From assembly GCF_027587205.1 (NCBI RefSeq), contig NZ_JAPDOD010000019.1, forward strand, positions 62,001-126,000: a stretch of DNA of 64,000 nt, in the 5' to 3' direction. Below, one piece after another: positions 1-8,527 of the stretch (positions within the stretch are counted from its first letter, which is position 1; each line of letters starts with the position of its first letter). The notes beneath the pieces are model-generated. The model worked only from the letters and a program-made list of their open reading frames with translations. It ran no database searches and had not been told where the DNA came from. The stretch is from Solirubrobacter ginsenosidimutans. Lineage in GTDB: Bacteria > Actinomycetota > Thermoleophilia > Solirubrobacterales > Solirubrobacteraceae. The translations under genes and the position numbers were made by a program.

Positions 1-516
1 GACGTAGGCGCTGAACTGGCCCGTGTCGCGCGTCTCGACGAGGAGCTTGGAGATCTGGCAGAGGTCGTAGCCGGGCACCGCGGCGTCGTTGAGCGTCTCG
101 GCCATGCCGGGCCCGGAGACGCCGATCATCGGCAGGCAGTAATACGGCCGCTTGCCCGGCGGGTACACCGGCGAGGCCGGGTGGCGGACGATCTTCGTGT
201 AGCCGAACCCGGCCACGCCGCGGAAGCGCTTGGTCACGCCCATCGACGCGTACCAGCTCGCGAACTCCTCGTTGGTCAGGCCCGGGTCGTTGGCGAGCAT
301 CGTGCGCGCGGACAGCGTCAGGTCGTCCATCCGCCGGACCGCGGTGGTCACCGACGCGCCCACCGAGGCCGCCTGGGCGGCGAACGCCTGGTCGTTCTGG
401 CGCTGCGCCTGCGCGCGCCACAGCATCGCGGAGACGCAGGCGAGCGCGACGAAGACGGCGAGCAGGAGCCAGGACATCCAGGTCCGGGGGCCGACAATCG
501 ATCCTTGACGCCGCAT
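1..516 (-). CDS. CHASE-like membrane sensor protein, N-terminal part (cut by window edge)
   Basis: Partial gene whose 3' part lies beyond base 1; 172 codons are visible with no stop. Translation from ATG at 516 gives a short basic leader and one hydrophobic membrane segment (about residues 13-30, WLLLAVFVALACVSAML). An extracytoplasmic region follows with heptad-like helix and a GVAGFGYTKIVRHP-type stretch, a pattern typical of CHASE sensor domains. In that family the missing C-terminus is usually a histidine kinase or GGDEF/EAL output, but none of it can be seen. It is the last gene of the minus-strand block 3483-1 and lies 50 bp after the J-domain gene. The CHASE assignment is inference from pattern, not alignment. 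Confidence 0.6.
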   Translation of the reverse strand, partial: MRRQGSIVGPRTWMSWLLLAVFVALACVSAMLWRAQAQRQNDQAFAAQAASVGASVTTAVRRMDDLTLSARTMLANDPGLTNEEFASWYASMGVTKRFRGVAGFGYTKIVRHPASPVYPPGKRPYYCLPMIGVSGPGMAETLNDAAVPGYDLCQISKLLVETRDTGQFSAYV

Positions 517-566
517 GCTCTGCACCGTCCCGGGTGATCGGCCCGCCTACCACCAGCCTTGATCGG

Positions 567-1259
567 CTAAGTGTCGACTTGTGCCAGTTTCGCTCTGGCT
601 GCCCCGAGCGCGGCTTCGGCGTTCTGGCGCAGCTCGGCGAGCAGGTCGCGACCGGACATGCTCGCCGCGAACGCCTGTTCCATCAGGCGGGCGAGGTCGG
701 AGTCGCGGGCGCCGGCGAGCCGTTGCTCGGCGTCGGCGACGGCGGCCTGCAGCGCGGGCGCCGGCCCCGCCATCGGCGGGATCAACGACGCGTATGGGGA
801 CGTCTCCCACTGGCGGACGAGGTTGCCGATCGCCTCCGCGTCGCCCTTCTTGTAGGACTGGTTGAGCCGCTTCATGAAGGCCTCGGCGTGCTCGCGGCCC
901 GAGTCGTCGGTCACGAGATCCGGGTGCATGCGCTTGGCCGCGTCCCGGAACAGCGTCTTGAGGTCCTCCGAAGGGGGCGGACCGGCGGGTGCGGGGACGG
1001 CGCTCATCGCGGTGGTCGTCTCACGGAAGCGCTGCTCGGCGGCCGCCGCCGCGGTCTGGTCGTCCAGCAACCCCGAGCGTGCGGCGACGATCGCGAGGTA
1101 CTTCGCCTCGAGCTCCTGCACCTGCATGTCGACCACGCCCACCAGGCGCAGGTAGTCCGACTGGAACGCGGCCAGCTCCGAACGCAGGGTCGCGTGCTCC
1201 TCCTCGATCTGCGCGAGCCGGTCGCGCAGCCCCTCCGCGCTAAGCGCGTCCGCGGACAA
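567..1259 (-). CDS. J-domain (DnaJ-like) coiled-coil protein
   Basis: 230-residue soluble protein. Residues 1-95 are charged and heptad-rich (probable coiled coil). A compact J-like module follows at about 98-150 with the hallmark HPD tripeptide (AKRMHPDLVTDD) and a later KRLNQSY helix. The C-terminal 80 residues are helical and Ala-rich. J-domains stimulate Hsp70 (DnaK) ATPase through HPD. The glycine-rich and zinc modules of true DnaJ are absent, so this is a specialised co-chaperone rather than dnaJ. The start overlaps the end of the upstream hydrolase gene by 20 bp, suggesting translational coupling. Its client is unknown. Confidence 0.75.
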   Translation of the reverse strand: MSADALSAEGLRDRLAQIEEEHATLRSELAAFQSDYLRLVGVVDMQVQELEAKYLAIVAARSGLLDDQTAAAAAEQRFRETTTAMSAVPAPAGPPPSEDLKTLFRDAAKRMHPDLVTDDSGREHAEAFMKRLNQSYKKGDAEAIGNLVRQWETSPYASLIPPMAGPAPALQAAVADAEQRLAGARDSDLARLMEQAFAASMSGRDLLAELRQNAEAALGAARAKLAQVDT

Positions 1260-2451
1260 GGTCGATCAGCCTCGAGAGGATCCGCTCGCCGTCGGCGCGC
1301 AGCCCGTTGTGGTCGTATTCGCTGGTCACCCAGGCGTGCATTCCTGGGACGAGCGCGGCGGTCTCCTCGGAGAAGCGCCGCTCGACGTAGGGGTCCTCGG
1401 TGTAGATCGCGGCGGCGATCGGCACGGTGTTCGCGCGCAGCACGTCCTCGTCGTAGAGCCGCGGCCACTCCACCATCGCGAGCTCGTGCGCCACCTCGCG
1501 GGCGGTGGAGAGCGCCCCGTAGTCGTCGAACAGCCACGGGAGGATGTGCTCGCCGGTGAACCACTCCGGGTGCTCGTCGAACTCCGCCGGGCGCGTGCGT
1601 GCCGCGGACCAATTCGTGACGGTGCCGTCCGCGTAACAGGCCTCGTGCAGGATCGCGTAGATCGGGTTGCGGGCGATGCCGAGCTCGTCGCTCGCGTCAT
1701 GCAGGAACGCGGGCGAGCCGAACGGCAGCTCGAGGATGTAGTGCAGCGCCTCCGCGCCGTCGCTCATCCCGAGCTTGTTGCCGTGGGTGCGGAAGCGGCG
1801 CGAGGTCAGCCGGTCGAGGCCCGGCAGCCGCACCACGTCGGCGTCGAGTCGCGCCACGATGTCCAGCATCCTCGCCCGGTCCTGCGGGAAGCGCGCGTAG
1901 TAGCGACGGTTGCGCTCGGCCATCCGTGCCCACGTCGCGCTGTAGACGTCGTCGACCGGCCGCCCGATCGGCGGCGTGCCGCCGGTGACCAGCGCCTCGC
2001 GCAGCGAATCGGGGGCGAGCGACAGATACGCGAACGCGCAGAAGCCGCCGAAGCTCTGCCCGAGGATGCTCCAGCGCTTCACGCTGAGCTGCTCGCGCAG
2101 CAGCTCGGCGTCGCGCACGATCGAGTCGGCCCGGAAATGCTTCAGGTAGTCGGCGCTCTCGGTCCCGTCGACCGGCGTCGAGCGGCCCGTCCCGCGCTGG
2201 TCGAGCGCCAGGACGCGAAACTCCTGCAGCGCGCGGTCCAGGTAGCCGGGCCCGCGCGGGTTGCCGACCGGGCGGAACGCCTCGAACCCCGGCCCGCCCT
2301 GGAAGAAGACGAGGAACGGCTTGTCGCGGCCGTCCGGCTCGGCGATCTCGCGCGCGAAGACCTTGATCTGCTCGCCATCCGGGTTGGCGTGGTCGAGCGG
2401 GACCTGCAGCTCGTGATCGGTCATCACGAGCCCGGGCAGCGAATAGGACAC
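1240..2451 (-). CDS. Alpha/beta hydrolase, proline iminopeptidase family
   Basis: 403-residue cytoplasmic serine peptidase-like hydrolase. It has the FFQGGPGF oxyanion-loop stretch, the nucleophile elbow GQSFGGFC, an acidic residue in AIYTEDPYVE and a terminal His in SEYDHNGLR, the order expected for the S33 (prolyl aminopeptidase) triad. The family releases N-terminal proline from peptides. The frame begins with GTG at 2451 directly abutting the previous gene's TAA (TAAGTG). An in-frame ATG ten codons later (MTDHELQVPL) could also be the start. It lies between another hydrolase and the J-domain gene in one operon. Substrate specificity is inferred from family only. Confidence 0.8.
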   Translation of the reverse strand: MSYSLPGLVMTDHELQVPLDHANPDGEQIKVFAREIAEPDGRDKPFLVFFQGGPGFEAFRPVGNPRGPGYLDRALQEFRVLALDQRGTGRSTPVDGTESADYLKHFRADSIVRDAELLREQLSVKRWSILGQSFGGFCAFAYLSLAPDSLREALVTGGTPPIGRPVDDVYSATWARMAERNRRYYARFPQDRARMLDIVARLDADVVRLPGLDRLTSRRFRTHGNKLGMSDGAEALHYILELPFGSPAFLHDASDELGIARNPIYAILHEACYADGTVTNWSAARTRPAEFDEHPEWFTGEHILPWLFDDYGALSTAREVAHELAMVEWPRLYDEDVLRANTVPIAAAIYTEDPYVERRFSEETAALVPGMHAWVTSEYDHNGLRADGERILSRLIDLVRGRA

Positions 2452-3483
2452 TTAGACGGACTCCAGGAACTCGAAGAACAACGCACTCCAGCGCTCGCGC
2501 GCATCGATCGGGGGGAAGTGGCCGGAGCCGGCGAACCGCTCCATCCGCACTCGCCCGCCGGTCGCCGCGTAGGCCTCCAGCACCGTGCGGATCTGCGCCA
2601 CCATCGGCTGTGCGGGGAACACGTCGGCGCCTGGCCAGGCGGGAATCTCGCCGAGCTGGCCGAGCCTCCCCATCTCCCACGGCGAGCCGTCGGCGACGAC
2701 GATGTCGTCGGCCCCGTGCGTCCACAGGATCGGCGGCTTGGGGTCGAGGTCGACGATCTCCGCCCAGTGGCAGTACTTGGGGGAGAGCGCGTTGAGGATG
2801 CCGCGCGTGCCGGGTGCGACGCCGGGCCAGTTGGGCGACGTCGTCGAGTCGCCGGGGTAGCCGTCGTCGCCCGTGACCGACTTGAGGATCTCGCCCAGCA
2901 GCAGCTCCTCGCGCTCCGGCGGCTCGCGATGCCCCACGCGCCAGTAGGAGCTGTTCATGACGTTGCGCGGGGCGGTGTCGCCGTCCTCGGAGCGGTCACC
3001 GGCCGCGAGCCGCGCGGTGAACTCGGCGTTGCCGGTGCCGCCGCCGGAGCCGGCGAAGTCGTCGAAGTGGGGTGTGCCGTCGAGCTTCGTCGCGCCGTAC
3101 CCGTACGGGCCGACGGGGTCGATGAAGGTCAGGCTCGCGACCGGGTGCTCGAGCGCGAAGGCGGCGATCGCGGCGCCGCCGGTCGACCAGCCGACGAGGT
3201 GGGGCGGGGCATCGATGCCCAGCGCGGCCAGCAGCGCGAAGGTGTCGTCGGCCCAATCGCCGAGGCCGCGGGTCGCGTCGATCGGCACCCGCTCGGTGTC
3301 CCCGAACCCGCGCATATCCGGCGCCAGCAGCCGGAAGCGCGCCGGCGCGTCGTCGAAGAGGTGCTCGTAGAACCGCCCGGTCGAGAGGTTGCCGTGGAGC
3401 AGGACGACCGGGATGCCGTCCTCAGGCCCGGACTCGACGAGCGCGAGTTCGAGCCGGTCCGTGGCGACGCGGTGAGAGCGCAT
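2452..3483 (-). CDS. Alpha/beta hydrolase
   Basis: 343-residue alpha/beta-hydrolase. The oxyanion region is VVLLHGNLSTG, the nucleophile elbow GWSTGGAA, an acid lies in LWTHGADDIVVAD, and the catalytic His is in the C-terminal FAGSGHFPPID. These give an intact Ser-Asp-His triad. Family members include esterases, epoxide hydrolases and haloperoxidases; nothing visible selects one. It heads the minus-strand operon (hydrolase, iminopeptidase, J-domain protein). Its ATG at 3483 is only 20 bp from the divergent acetyltransferase start, so at least one of the two transcripts probably has little or no leader. Confidence 0.75.
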   Translation of the reverse strand: MRSHRVATDRLELALVESGPEDGIPVVLLHGNLSTGRFYEHLFDDAPARFRLLAPDMRGFGDTERVPIDATRGLGDWADDTFALLAALGIDAPPHLVGWSTGGAAIAAFALEHPVASLTFIDPVGPYGYGATKLDGTPHFDDFAGSGGGTGNAEFTARLAAGDRSEDGDTAPRNVMNSSYWRVGHREPPEREELLLGEILKSVTGDDGYPGDSTTSPNWPGVAPGTRGILNALSPKYCHWAEIVDLDPKPPILWTHGADDIVVADGSPWEMGRLGQLGEIPAWPGADVFPAQPMVAQIRTVLEAYAATGGRVRMERFAGSGHFPPIDARERWSALFFEFLESV

Positions 3484-3503
3484 CGCGCGAGACTATCTGC
3501 GGC

Positions 3504-4025
3504 ATGCCACGTGTGGAGTTGACGACCCCGGGACCGGACGACGAGTCCGACTTCATCGCCGCGATGGCGGCCAGCGCCGACGTGCACCGGCCGTGGCTGT
3601 TCCCACCCACCACGCCGGAGGCCTATCGCGACTACCTCGAGCGGCTCGCCGGAGACCGCAAGTACGGCTTCCTCGCCCGGCGGGTCGAGGACGGCGCGCT
3701 CGTCGGCTGGTTCAACGTCTCAGACATCGTGCGCGGCGCGCTGCAGGGCGCCAACCTCAGCTACGGCGGCGTCGCCGCCCACCGCCGGCAGGGCTACATG
3801 TCCGAGGCGCTCGGACTCGTGCTGCACGAGGCCTTCGTGACGCTCGACCTGCACCGCCTCGAGGCCAACATCCAGCCCGGCAACGTGGGGTCGCTCGCGC
3901 TCGTCCGGCGCGCCGGGTTCCAGCTGGAGGGCTTCTCTCCCGGGTACCTGAAGATCGACGGCGCGTGGCGCGATCATGAGCGCTGGGCACTGCGGTCGGA
4001 GGCGTGGCGTTCGCGGCGGCGTTAA
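3504..4025 (+). CDS. GNAT acetyltransferase, RimJ/RimL type
   Basis: 173-residue acyl-CoA N-acyltransferase. The central AHRRQGYMSEALGLVLHEAF segment corresponds to motif A (acetyl-CoA pyrophosphate loop, R/Q-x-x-G-x-G/A). The following HRLEANIQPGNVGSLALVRR is the RimJ/L signature with conserved Asn and Ser. RimJ/L homologues acetylate N-terminal amines of proteins or small amines. The start ATG at 3504 leaves only 20 bp to the divergent hydrolase and shows no Shine-Dalgarno, suggesting a leaderless message. Target unknown. Confidence 0.85.
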   Translation: MPRVELTTPGPDDESDFIAAMAASADVHRPWLFPPTTPEAYRDYLERLAGDRKYGFLARRVEDGALVGWFNVSDIVRGALQGANLSYGGVAAHRRQGYMSEALGLVLHEAFVTLDLHRLEANIQPGNVGSLALVRRAGFQLEGFSPGYLKIDGAWRDHERWALRSEAWRSRRR

Positions 4026-4058
4026 CGTTCGCGCTGCGTCGAACCCAATGGAGGACGG

Positions 4059-6356
4059 ATGACGGCAACGAACGGAACGGGCGAAGGCCACGGGGCTGCG
4101 ATCCGGCGGGTCGAGGACCCGCCGTTCCTGCGCGGCACACGCCCGTACACCGACGACCTGCGGGAGCCCGGTGCGCTCTACGCGGTCTTCGTGCGCGCCG
4201 GCTCCGCCCACGCGACGATCAACGGGATCGAGACCGACGAGGCGCTCGCGATGCCGGGCGTGGTCGGCGTCTACACGGCGGCGGATCTGGACCTGAAGCC
4301 GTTCGCCACCGCCGGCCCGCCGGTCGACACGCCGGAGGAGATGCGCCGGCCCGTCCTGGCGACCGACAAGGTGCGCTTCATCGGCGAGCCGATCGCGGTC
4401 GTGGTCGCCGACACGCGCGCGCACGCCGTCGACGCCGCCGAACTGGTCTACGTCGACACCGAGGACCTCGACGTCGTCGTCGACATGACCAAGGCGCTGG
4501 AGCCCGGCGCGCCGCAGCTGTTCGAGTGCGGCAACCTCGCGGCCGCCGGTCCGACGGGCGAGGACGCGCTGGCCGACGCCGAGGTCCGCACCGGCGCCCG
4601 CTTCGTCAACCAGCGCATCGCCGCCGTGCCGATGGAGCCGGGCGCCGCGCTGGCCAAGCCCGATCCCGAGACCGGCGGCTTCATCCTCTTCACGCCGAGC
4701 CAGGGCCCGCACGCCTACCAGGCCGCGATCAGCAAGGCGACGGGGATCGAGGCGGAGAAGCTGCGCGTCGTCTCGACCGCGACCGGCGGCGGCTTCGGCG
4801 CCCGCATCGCGTGCTATCCGGAGCAGATCGTCGTCGTCGCGCTGGCGCGTGAGCTGGGTCGCGCCGTCCGCTACATCGAGACGCGCTCGGAGACCATGCT
4901 CGAGATGCAGCACGGGCGCGCGCAGGTCCAGGACGTCGAGATCGGCGGCACCCGCGACGGGAAGGTCACCGGGCTGCGGGTCCGCGTGATCGCCGACTGC
5001 GGCGCCTACCCGGCCGACGCGGCGCTGATGCCGATGCTCACGGGGCTGATGTCCAGCGGCGTCTACACGATCCCCAAGGTCGACTTCCACTTCGACGCGG
5101 TGGTGACCAACACGACGCCGATCGGCGCCTACCGCGGGGCGGGGCGGCCGGAGGCGACCGCGCTGGTGGAGCGGGCGGTGGACATGTTCGCCGCCGAGCT
5201 CGGGATGGACCCGGCCGACGTCCGCCGCAAGAACTTCATCCCGGACGGCGAGTTCCCGCACCAGACGGTGACCGGCGCCAACTACGACTCGGGCGCCTAC
5301 CACGCGGCGCTGGAGAAGTGCCTGACCAACGCGGGCTACGAGGCGCTGCGGGCCGACCAGAAGGCGCGTCGCGACCGCGGCGACGTCGTCCAATTGGGGC
5401 TTGGGCTCTGCTCCTACGTGGAGTGGACCGGGTTCGGCTCAGAGCTCGGCACCTGCGAGGTGCTCGAGGACGGCACGGTCGTCGTGACCGCGGGCACGTC
5501 CTCGCACGGCCAGGGCCATGAGACCGCGTACGCGCAGCTCGTCACCGGCACGCTCGGCATCCCGGTGCGCGACGTCAAGGTCATCCAGTCCGACACCAAG
5601 CTGGTCAAGCGCGGCATGGGCACGATGGGCTCGCGCTCGCTGCAGGTGGGCGGCAGCGCCGTCCAGAACGCGACCGACGAGGTGCTCGAGAAGGCGCGCC
5701 GCCTCGCCGCGCACCTGCTCGAGGCCGACGCGGGCGACATCGAGGTCGTCCCGGGCCAGGGCCTGGGCGTCGCCGGCTCACCCGCCTCGGCGATCCCGTG
5801 GGCGCAGCTCGCCGCGGCAGCCAACGATCCCGCGCGCGCACCGGAGGGCTTCGAGGGCGGCCTCGCCTCGGAGAACGACTTCGAGACGCCCGACGCGACC
5901 TACCCGTTCGGGACGCATCTGGCCGTCGTCGAGGTCGACACCGAGACCGGCCTCACGAACCTGATCCGGCACATCACGGTCGACGACTCCGGCCGCGTGC
6001 ACAACGACAAGCTGGTCGAGGGGCAGGTGCACGGCGGCATCGCGCAGGGCGTCGCCCAGGCGCTGTTCGAGGAGATCGCCTTCGACGAGGACGGCAACAA
6101 CGTCACCGGCTCGCTCGCCTCCTACGCGATCCCGTCGGCGGGTGACCTGCCGTCGTTCGAGACCGAGCGCACGCAGACGCCGTCGCCGCGCAACCCGCTC
6201 GGGGCGAAGGGGATCGGCGAGTCGGGCGCGATCGGCTCGACGCCGGCCGTCTGGAACGCCGTCGTCGACGCTCTGGCGCCGTTCGGCGTGCGCAACATCG
6301 ACATGCCGGCGACGCCGCAGCGGGTGTGGCAGGCGATCAGCGCTTCTCGCGGCTAG
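4059..6356 (+). CDS. Xanthine dehydrogenase/CO dehydrogenase-family molybdopterin-binding subunit (form II CoxL-like)
   Basis: 765-residue molybdenum hydroxylase large subunit. The N-terminal half carries the hammerhead region (RVEDPPFLRGTRPYTDD) and the Moco-binding stretch TGGGFGARI. The active-site loop reads AYRGAGR, the motif reported for form II (OMP) CoxL homologues, not the AYXCSFR loop of true CO dehydrogenase. The C-terminal LGAKGIGESGAIGSTPAV is typical of the family and includes the catalytic-Glu region. A GGAGG Shine-Dalgarno precedes ATG 4059. Such subunits normally work with a 2Fe-2S and an FAD subunit, but neither lies beside it, so it must use partners encoded elsewhere. Substrate unknown; CO oxidation is unlikely from the loop. 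Confidence 0.85.
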   Translation: MTATNGTGEGHGAAIRRVEDPPFLRGTRPYTDDLREPGALYAVFVRAGSAHATINGIETDEALAMPGVVGVYTAADLDLKPFATAGPPVDTPEEMRRPVLATDKVRFIGEPIAVVVADTRAHAVDAAELVYVDTEDLDVVVDMTKALEPGAPQLFECGNLAAAGPTGEDALADAEVRTGARFVNQRIAAVPMEPGAALAKPDPETGGFILFTPSQGPHAYQAAISKATGIEAEKLRVVSTATGGGFGARIACYPEQIVVVALARELGRAVRYIETRSETMLEMQHGRAQVQDVEIGGTRDGKVTGLRVRVIADCGAYPADAALMPMLTGLMSSGVYTIPKVDFHFDAVVTNTTPIGAYRGAGRPEATALVERAVDMFAAELGMDPADVRRKNFIPDGEFPHQTVTGANYDSGAYHAALEKCLTNAGYEALRADQKARRDRGDVVQLGLGLCSYVEWTGFGSELGTCEVLEDGTVVVTAGTSSHGQGHETAYAQLVTGTLGIPVRDVKVIQSDTKLVKRGMGTMGSRSLQVGGSAVQNATDEVLEKARRLAAHLLEADAGDIEVVPGQGLGVAGSPASAIPWAQLAAAANDPARAPEGFEGGLASENDFETPDATYPFGTHLAVVEVDTETGLTNLIRHITVDDSGRVHNDKLVEGQVHGGIAQGVAQALFEEIAFDEDGNNVTGSLASYAIPSAGDLPSFETERTQTPSPRNPLGAKGIGESGAIGSTPAVWNAVVDALAPFGVRNIDMPATPQRVWQAISASRG

Positions 6357-6360
6357 GTGC

Positions 6361-6846
6361 CTGAAAGTCAACTGCGCCGGGTGGGGGAGGGGGAGTGGTG
6401 CGCCCTCCGTTCCTGGCTGCCGTGAGTCCGCTGCTCGGCTCGGCTCTGTTGGCTCGAAGTGCCGTGCTGGGATACCGACGGTTACGGGCTACGGAGACAG
6501 AAAGTGTGCGTCGAGCGCCCGTCTCCCGGCGCCATGGTCGACCGTGCGCGTTTGAGGGCTGAATCGTGGGTTTCGATCAGGTTCGCACTGGTCGAGTTGG
6601 CGCGTTGATGGGGGTGGGGTCAAAAAGCTTCCTGTCAGGACGTTTTTTGACCCCACCCCCTCGCAGACCGCGGCATCCGGGTGATCGGCGTGCGTGAGAA
6701 CGCCCTTTCTGTCTCCGTGGCCCGTACCTGTCGGTGTCCCAGCGCGACGCCTCAGCGTGGGCAGGCGGACAAGGCGCGGTCCACGAGAGTCAGACCCGAA
6801 GGGCGCGCCACTTCCCCCTCCCCCACCCGGCGCAGTTGACTTTCGA
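6361..6846. repeat. 490-bp imperfect palindrome (nested inverted repeats) between convergent genes
   Basis: Outer arms 6363-6393 and 6814-6844 are perfect 31-bp inverted repeats and continue with one gap to 6406/6800. Inner arms 6464-6504 and 6705-6745 match over 41 bp with about six differences and share the same centre near 6604. A third, separate 17-bp hairpin sits at 6610-6660. No coding frame in this stretch looks like a protein. The outer arms carry a G-rich run (GGGTGGGGGAGGGGG) on one strand. Position between two convergent stop codons suits a bidirectional terminator. The size, nesting and arm conservation suit a MITE-like element or a long structured RNA better. Confidence 0.8.
6610..6660. 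terminator. Perfect 17-bp hairpin, candidate bidirectional terminator
   Basis: Bases 6610-6626 (GGGGGTGGGGTCAAAAA) pair perfectly with 6644-6660, leaving a 17-base loop that itself contains CCTGTCAGG. Because the stem ends in A5/T5 at the loop side rather than after the stem, it is not a textbook intrinsic terminator. It lies between the convergent ends of the CoxL-like gene and the desulfurase-like gene. Confidence 0.5.
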
Positions 6847-6851
6847 GGACT

Positions 6852-8111
6852 CTAAGCGCCCGCTATCTCAGCCAGCGCGCCGGTGAGCGCGTCGATGTCC
6901 TGCGTCGTGGTGCCGAGCCCGATGCTCGCCCGGACCGCCCCGGGCAGCTCGGGCTCCTTGCCCCTGCGCAGCGCCATCTGCAGCCGCTTGGACTCGGCGT
7001 CGGGGACCTGCAGCAGGCGGGTGATCAGCGGGTGCGCGCAGAAGCAGCCGTGGCGGACCGCGATCGCGTACTCGTCGCTCAGGCGGGCGGCGAGCGCCTC
7101 GGCCTTGTGGCCCTTCAGTGTGAAGCTGGCGACGCCGACGCGCTCGTCGTGCACCGGCCAGAGGGCGAGGCGGGTGAGGCCGTCGATGCCGTCCAGGCCG
7201 GCGTGCAGGCGGGCGGAGAGGGCGCGTTCGCGATCGGCGATCGCGTCCATGCCGATCTCCTCGAGCGCCTCGCACGCCGCGGCGAAGGCGACCGCGCCGA
7301 TCACGTTCGGCGAGCCCGCCTCGAAGCGGTCGGGCGCCTCGGCCCAGACGACGTCGTCGAGCGTGACGAGCTTGATCGCGCCGCCGCCGTGCAGCAGCGG
7401 CTCGCCGGTCAGCGGCGCGCGGCTGACCAGGGCGCCGGAGCCGAACGGCGCGTAGAGCTTGTGGCCCGAGAGGGCGAGGTGGTCGATGTGTGACGCCTGC
7501 ATGTCGATCGCGCGGTGCGGGGCGAGCTGCGCGGCGTCGACGAAGAGCTGTGCGCCATGGGCGTGGGCGAGGCGGCCGAGCTGCTCGAGCGGCCAGACCT
7601 CACCCGTGACGTTGGAGGCGCCGGTGACGGCGAGCAGGTCGATGCGCGAGGCCTTCAGCGCGCGCTCGGTGACCTCGAGCAGCTCGTCGGCGGACGTCGT
7701 GAACGGCAGCGTCCGGAGGTCGTGGCGCCGCCAGGGAAGCATGTTGGCGTGATGCTCGACCGGCGTGGATAGCACCCTCGTACCGAGTGGCAGCGCGGTC
7801 GAGAGGAGGTTGATCGCCTCGGTCGTGTTGCGGACGAACACGACGGACGACTCCTCCGCCGCGCCGACGAAGTGCGCGACGACCTCCCGCGAGCGCTCGT
7901 AGGCCGCGGTCGAGACCTGCGACTTGGCCCCGGTGCCCCGGTGGACGCTGCTGTACCACGGCACGAAGGCCTCGACGACGTCCCACACGGCGGACATCAC
8001 CGGCGTGCTGGCCGCGTAGTCGAGGTTGACGTGACGGCGCAGGTGCCCGTCGGCGCAGGGCACCTCCACTTCGGAACCGAGGAGGTGTGCCGGCGGCACG
8101 AGGACGCTCAT
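6852..8111 (-). CDS. Class V PLP-dependent aminotransferase, cysteine desulfurase-like (CsdA/SufS family)
   Basis: 419-residue fold-type I PLP enzyme. It has the PLP-phosphate region (FVRNTTEAINLL), aspartate in LFVDAAQLAPH, the Schiff-base lysine in LSGHKLYAPFGSGAL, and a cysteine-containing loop VRHGCFCAHPL that aligns with the desulfurase active-site loop. SufS/CsdA enzymes remove sulfur from cysteine as a persulfide. The N-terminus NLDYAASTPVM fits the family. No suf genes are adjacent, so a role in Fe-S assembly is not shown and a selenocysteine lyase or other beta-lyase activity is possible. It ends just inside the long palindrome. Start ATG 8111. Confidence 0.8.
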   Translation of the reverse strand: MSVLVPPAHLLGSEVEVPCADGHLRRHVNLDYAASTPVMSAVWDVVEAFVPWYSSVHRGTGAKSQVSTAAYERSREVVAHFVGAAEESSVVFVRNTTEAINLLSTALPLGTRVLSTPVEHHANMLPWRRHDLRTLPFTTSADELLEVTERALKASRIDLLAVTGASNVTGEVWPLEQLGRLAHAHGAQLFVDAAQLAPHRAIDMQASHIDHLALSGHKLYAPFGSGALVSRAPLTGEPLLHGGGAIKLVTLDDVVWAEAPDRFEAGSPNVIGAVAFAAACEALEEIGMDAIADRERALSARLHAGLDGIDGLTRLALWPVHDERVGVASFTLKGHKAEALAARLSDEYAIAVRHGCFCAHPLITRLLQVPDAESKRLQMALRRGKEPELPGAVRASIGLGTTTQDIDALTGALAEIAGA

Positions 8112-8162
8112 CGCGCCATGTTCGCGCGGGCGGGTTGGGGAGAACTTGGGTGGAGCTTGGGG

Positions 8163-8456
8163 TCACCATGTGGCGATGCGGAAGCCGTGGCCGCTGAGGT
8201 GCAGGCGGCGGCGCGGCTGTGGCCGGGCGGCGACCTGGTCGGCGCGGCGGCGGAGGAGCTCGACGGCGTCGGCGGAGCGGGTGAACGGGTCGGCGATGGC
8301 GGCGCCGTCGCGGGCCGACACGGCGGCGATCAGCTGGTCGCCGAGTTCCGCCACGAAGAGCGGGTGAGCAGGGATTTCGCGGCTGTCGAGCTCGGCCAGG
8401 CGGGCGAGGGCGGCGGCGTCGGCGGTGGTGGCGGAGCGGATGGTGAGAGTGTTCAT
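8163..8456 (-). CDS. Small GNAT-N-terminus-like protein
   Basis: 97 residues from ATG 8456 (MNTLTIRSATTADA). The first 50 residues read like the first strand and helix of a GNAT domain (IRSATTADAAALARLAELD) and a following strand pair (LVAEL-type, AAVSARDGAAIADPF). The acetyl-CoA-binding motif A is missing, so it is unlikely to be an active acetyltransferase. Similar short proteins are familiar from high-GC actinobacteria; function unknown. The frame stays open ten codons further to 8483, but that would overlap the LysR-type operator. It lies 51 bp upstream of the desulfurase-like gene in the same direction, so co-transcription is possible. Confidence 0.55.
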   Translation of the reverse strand: MNTLTIRSATTADAAALARLAELDSREIPAHPLFVAELGDQLIAAVSARDGAAIADPFTRSADAVELLRRRADQVAARPQPRRRLHLSGHGFRIATW

Positions 8457-8482
8457 GGGAAGGATGGTGCCGCGCCCCATCA

Positions 8483-8497
8483 ATCATGTCCAATGAT
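8483..8497. promoter_or_regulatory. LysR-type operator candidate (T-N11-A)
   Basis: Inverted repeat ATCAT-N5-ATGAT in the gap between the divergent small protein and the lysR gene, containing the T-N11-A spacing used by LysR regulators. A CATAAT -10-like hexamer follows at 8513-8518, about 7 bp before the regulator's first codon. That arrangement suggests autoregulation and a nearly leaderless lysR transcript. Confidence 0.5.
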
Positions 8498-8527
8498 GAC
8501 TTGCGTGCCGTGACATAATGGTCCGTG

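Noticed and set aside
1309..3522. 737-codon plus-strand frame opposite the two hydrolases
   Set aside because: Both hydrolases on the other strand show complete catalytic triads, and this frame has no recognisable domain.
6363..6406. G-quadruplex in the outer arm of the palindrome
   Set aside because: Only three clear G runs of three or more are present in a row; a stable four-tract quadruplex cannot be claimed from sequence alone.
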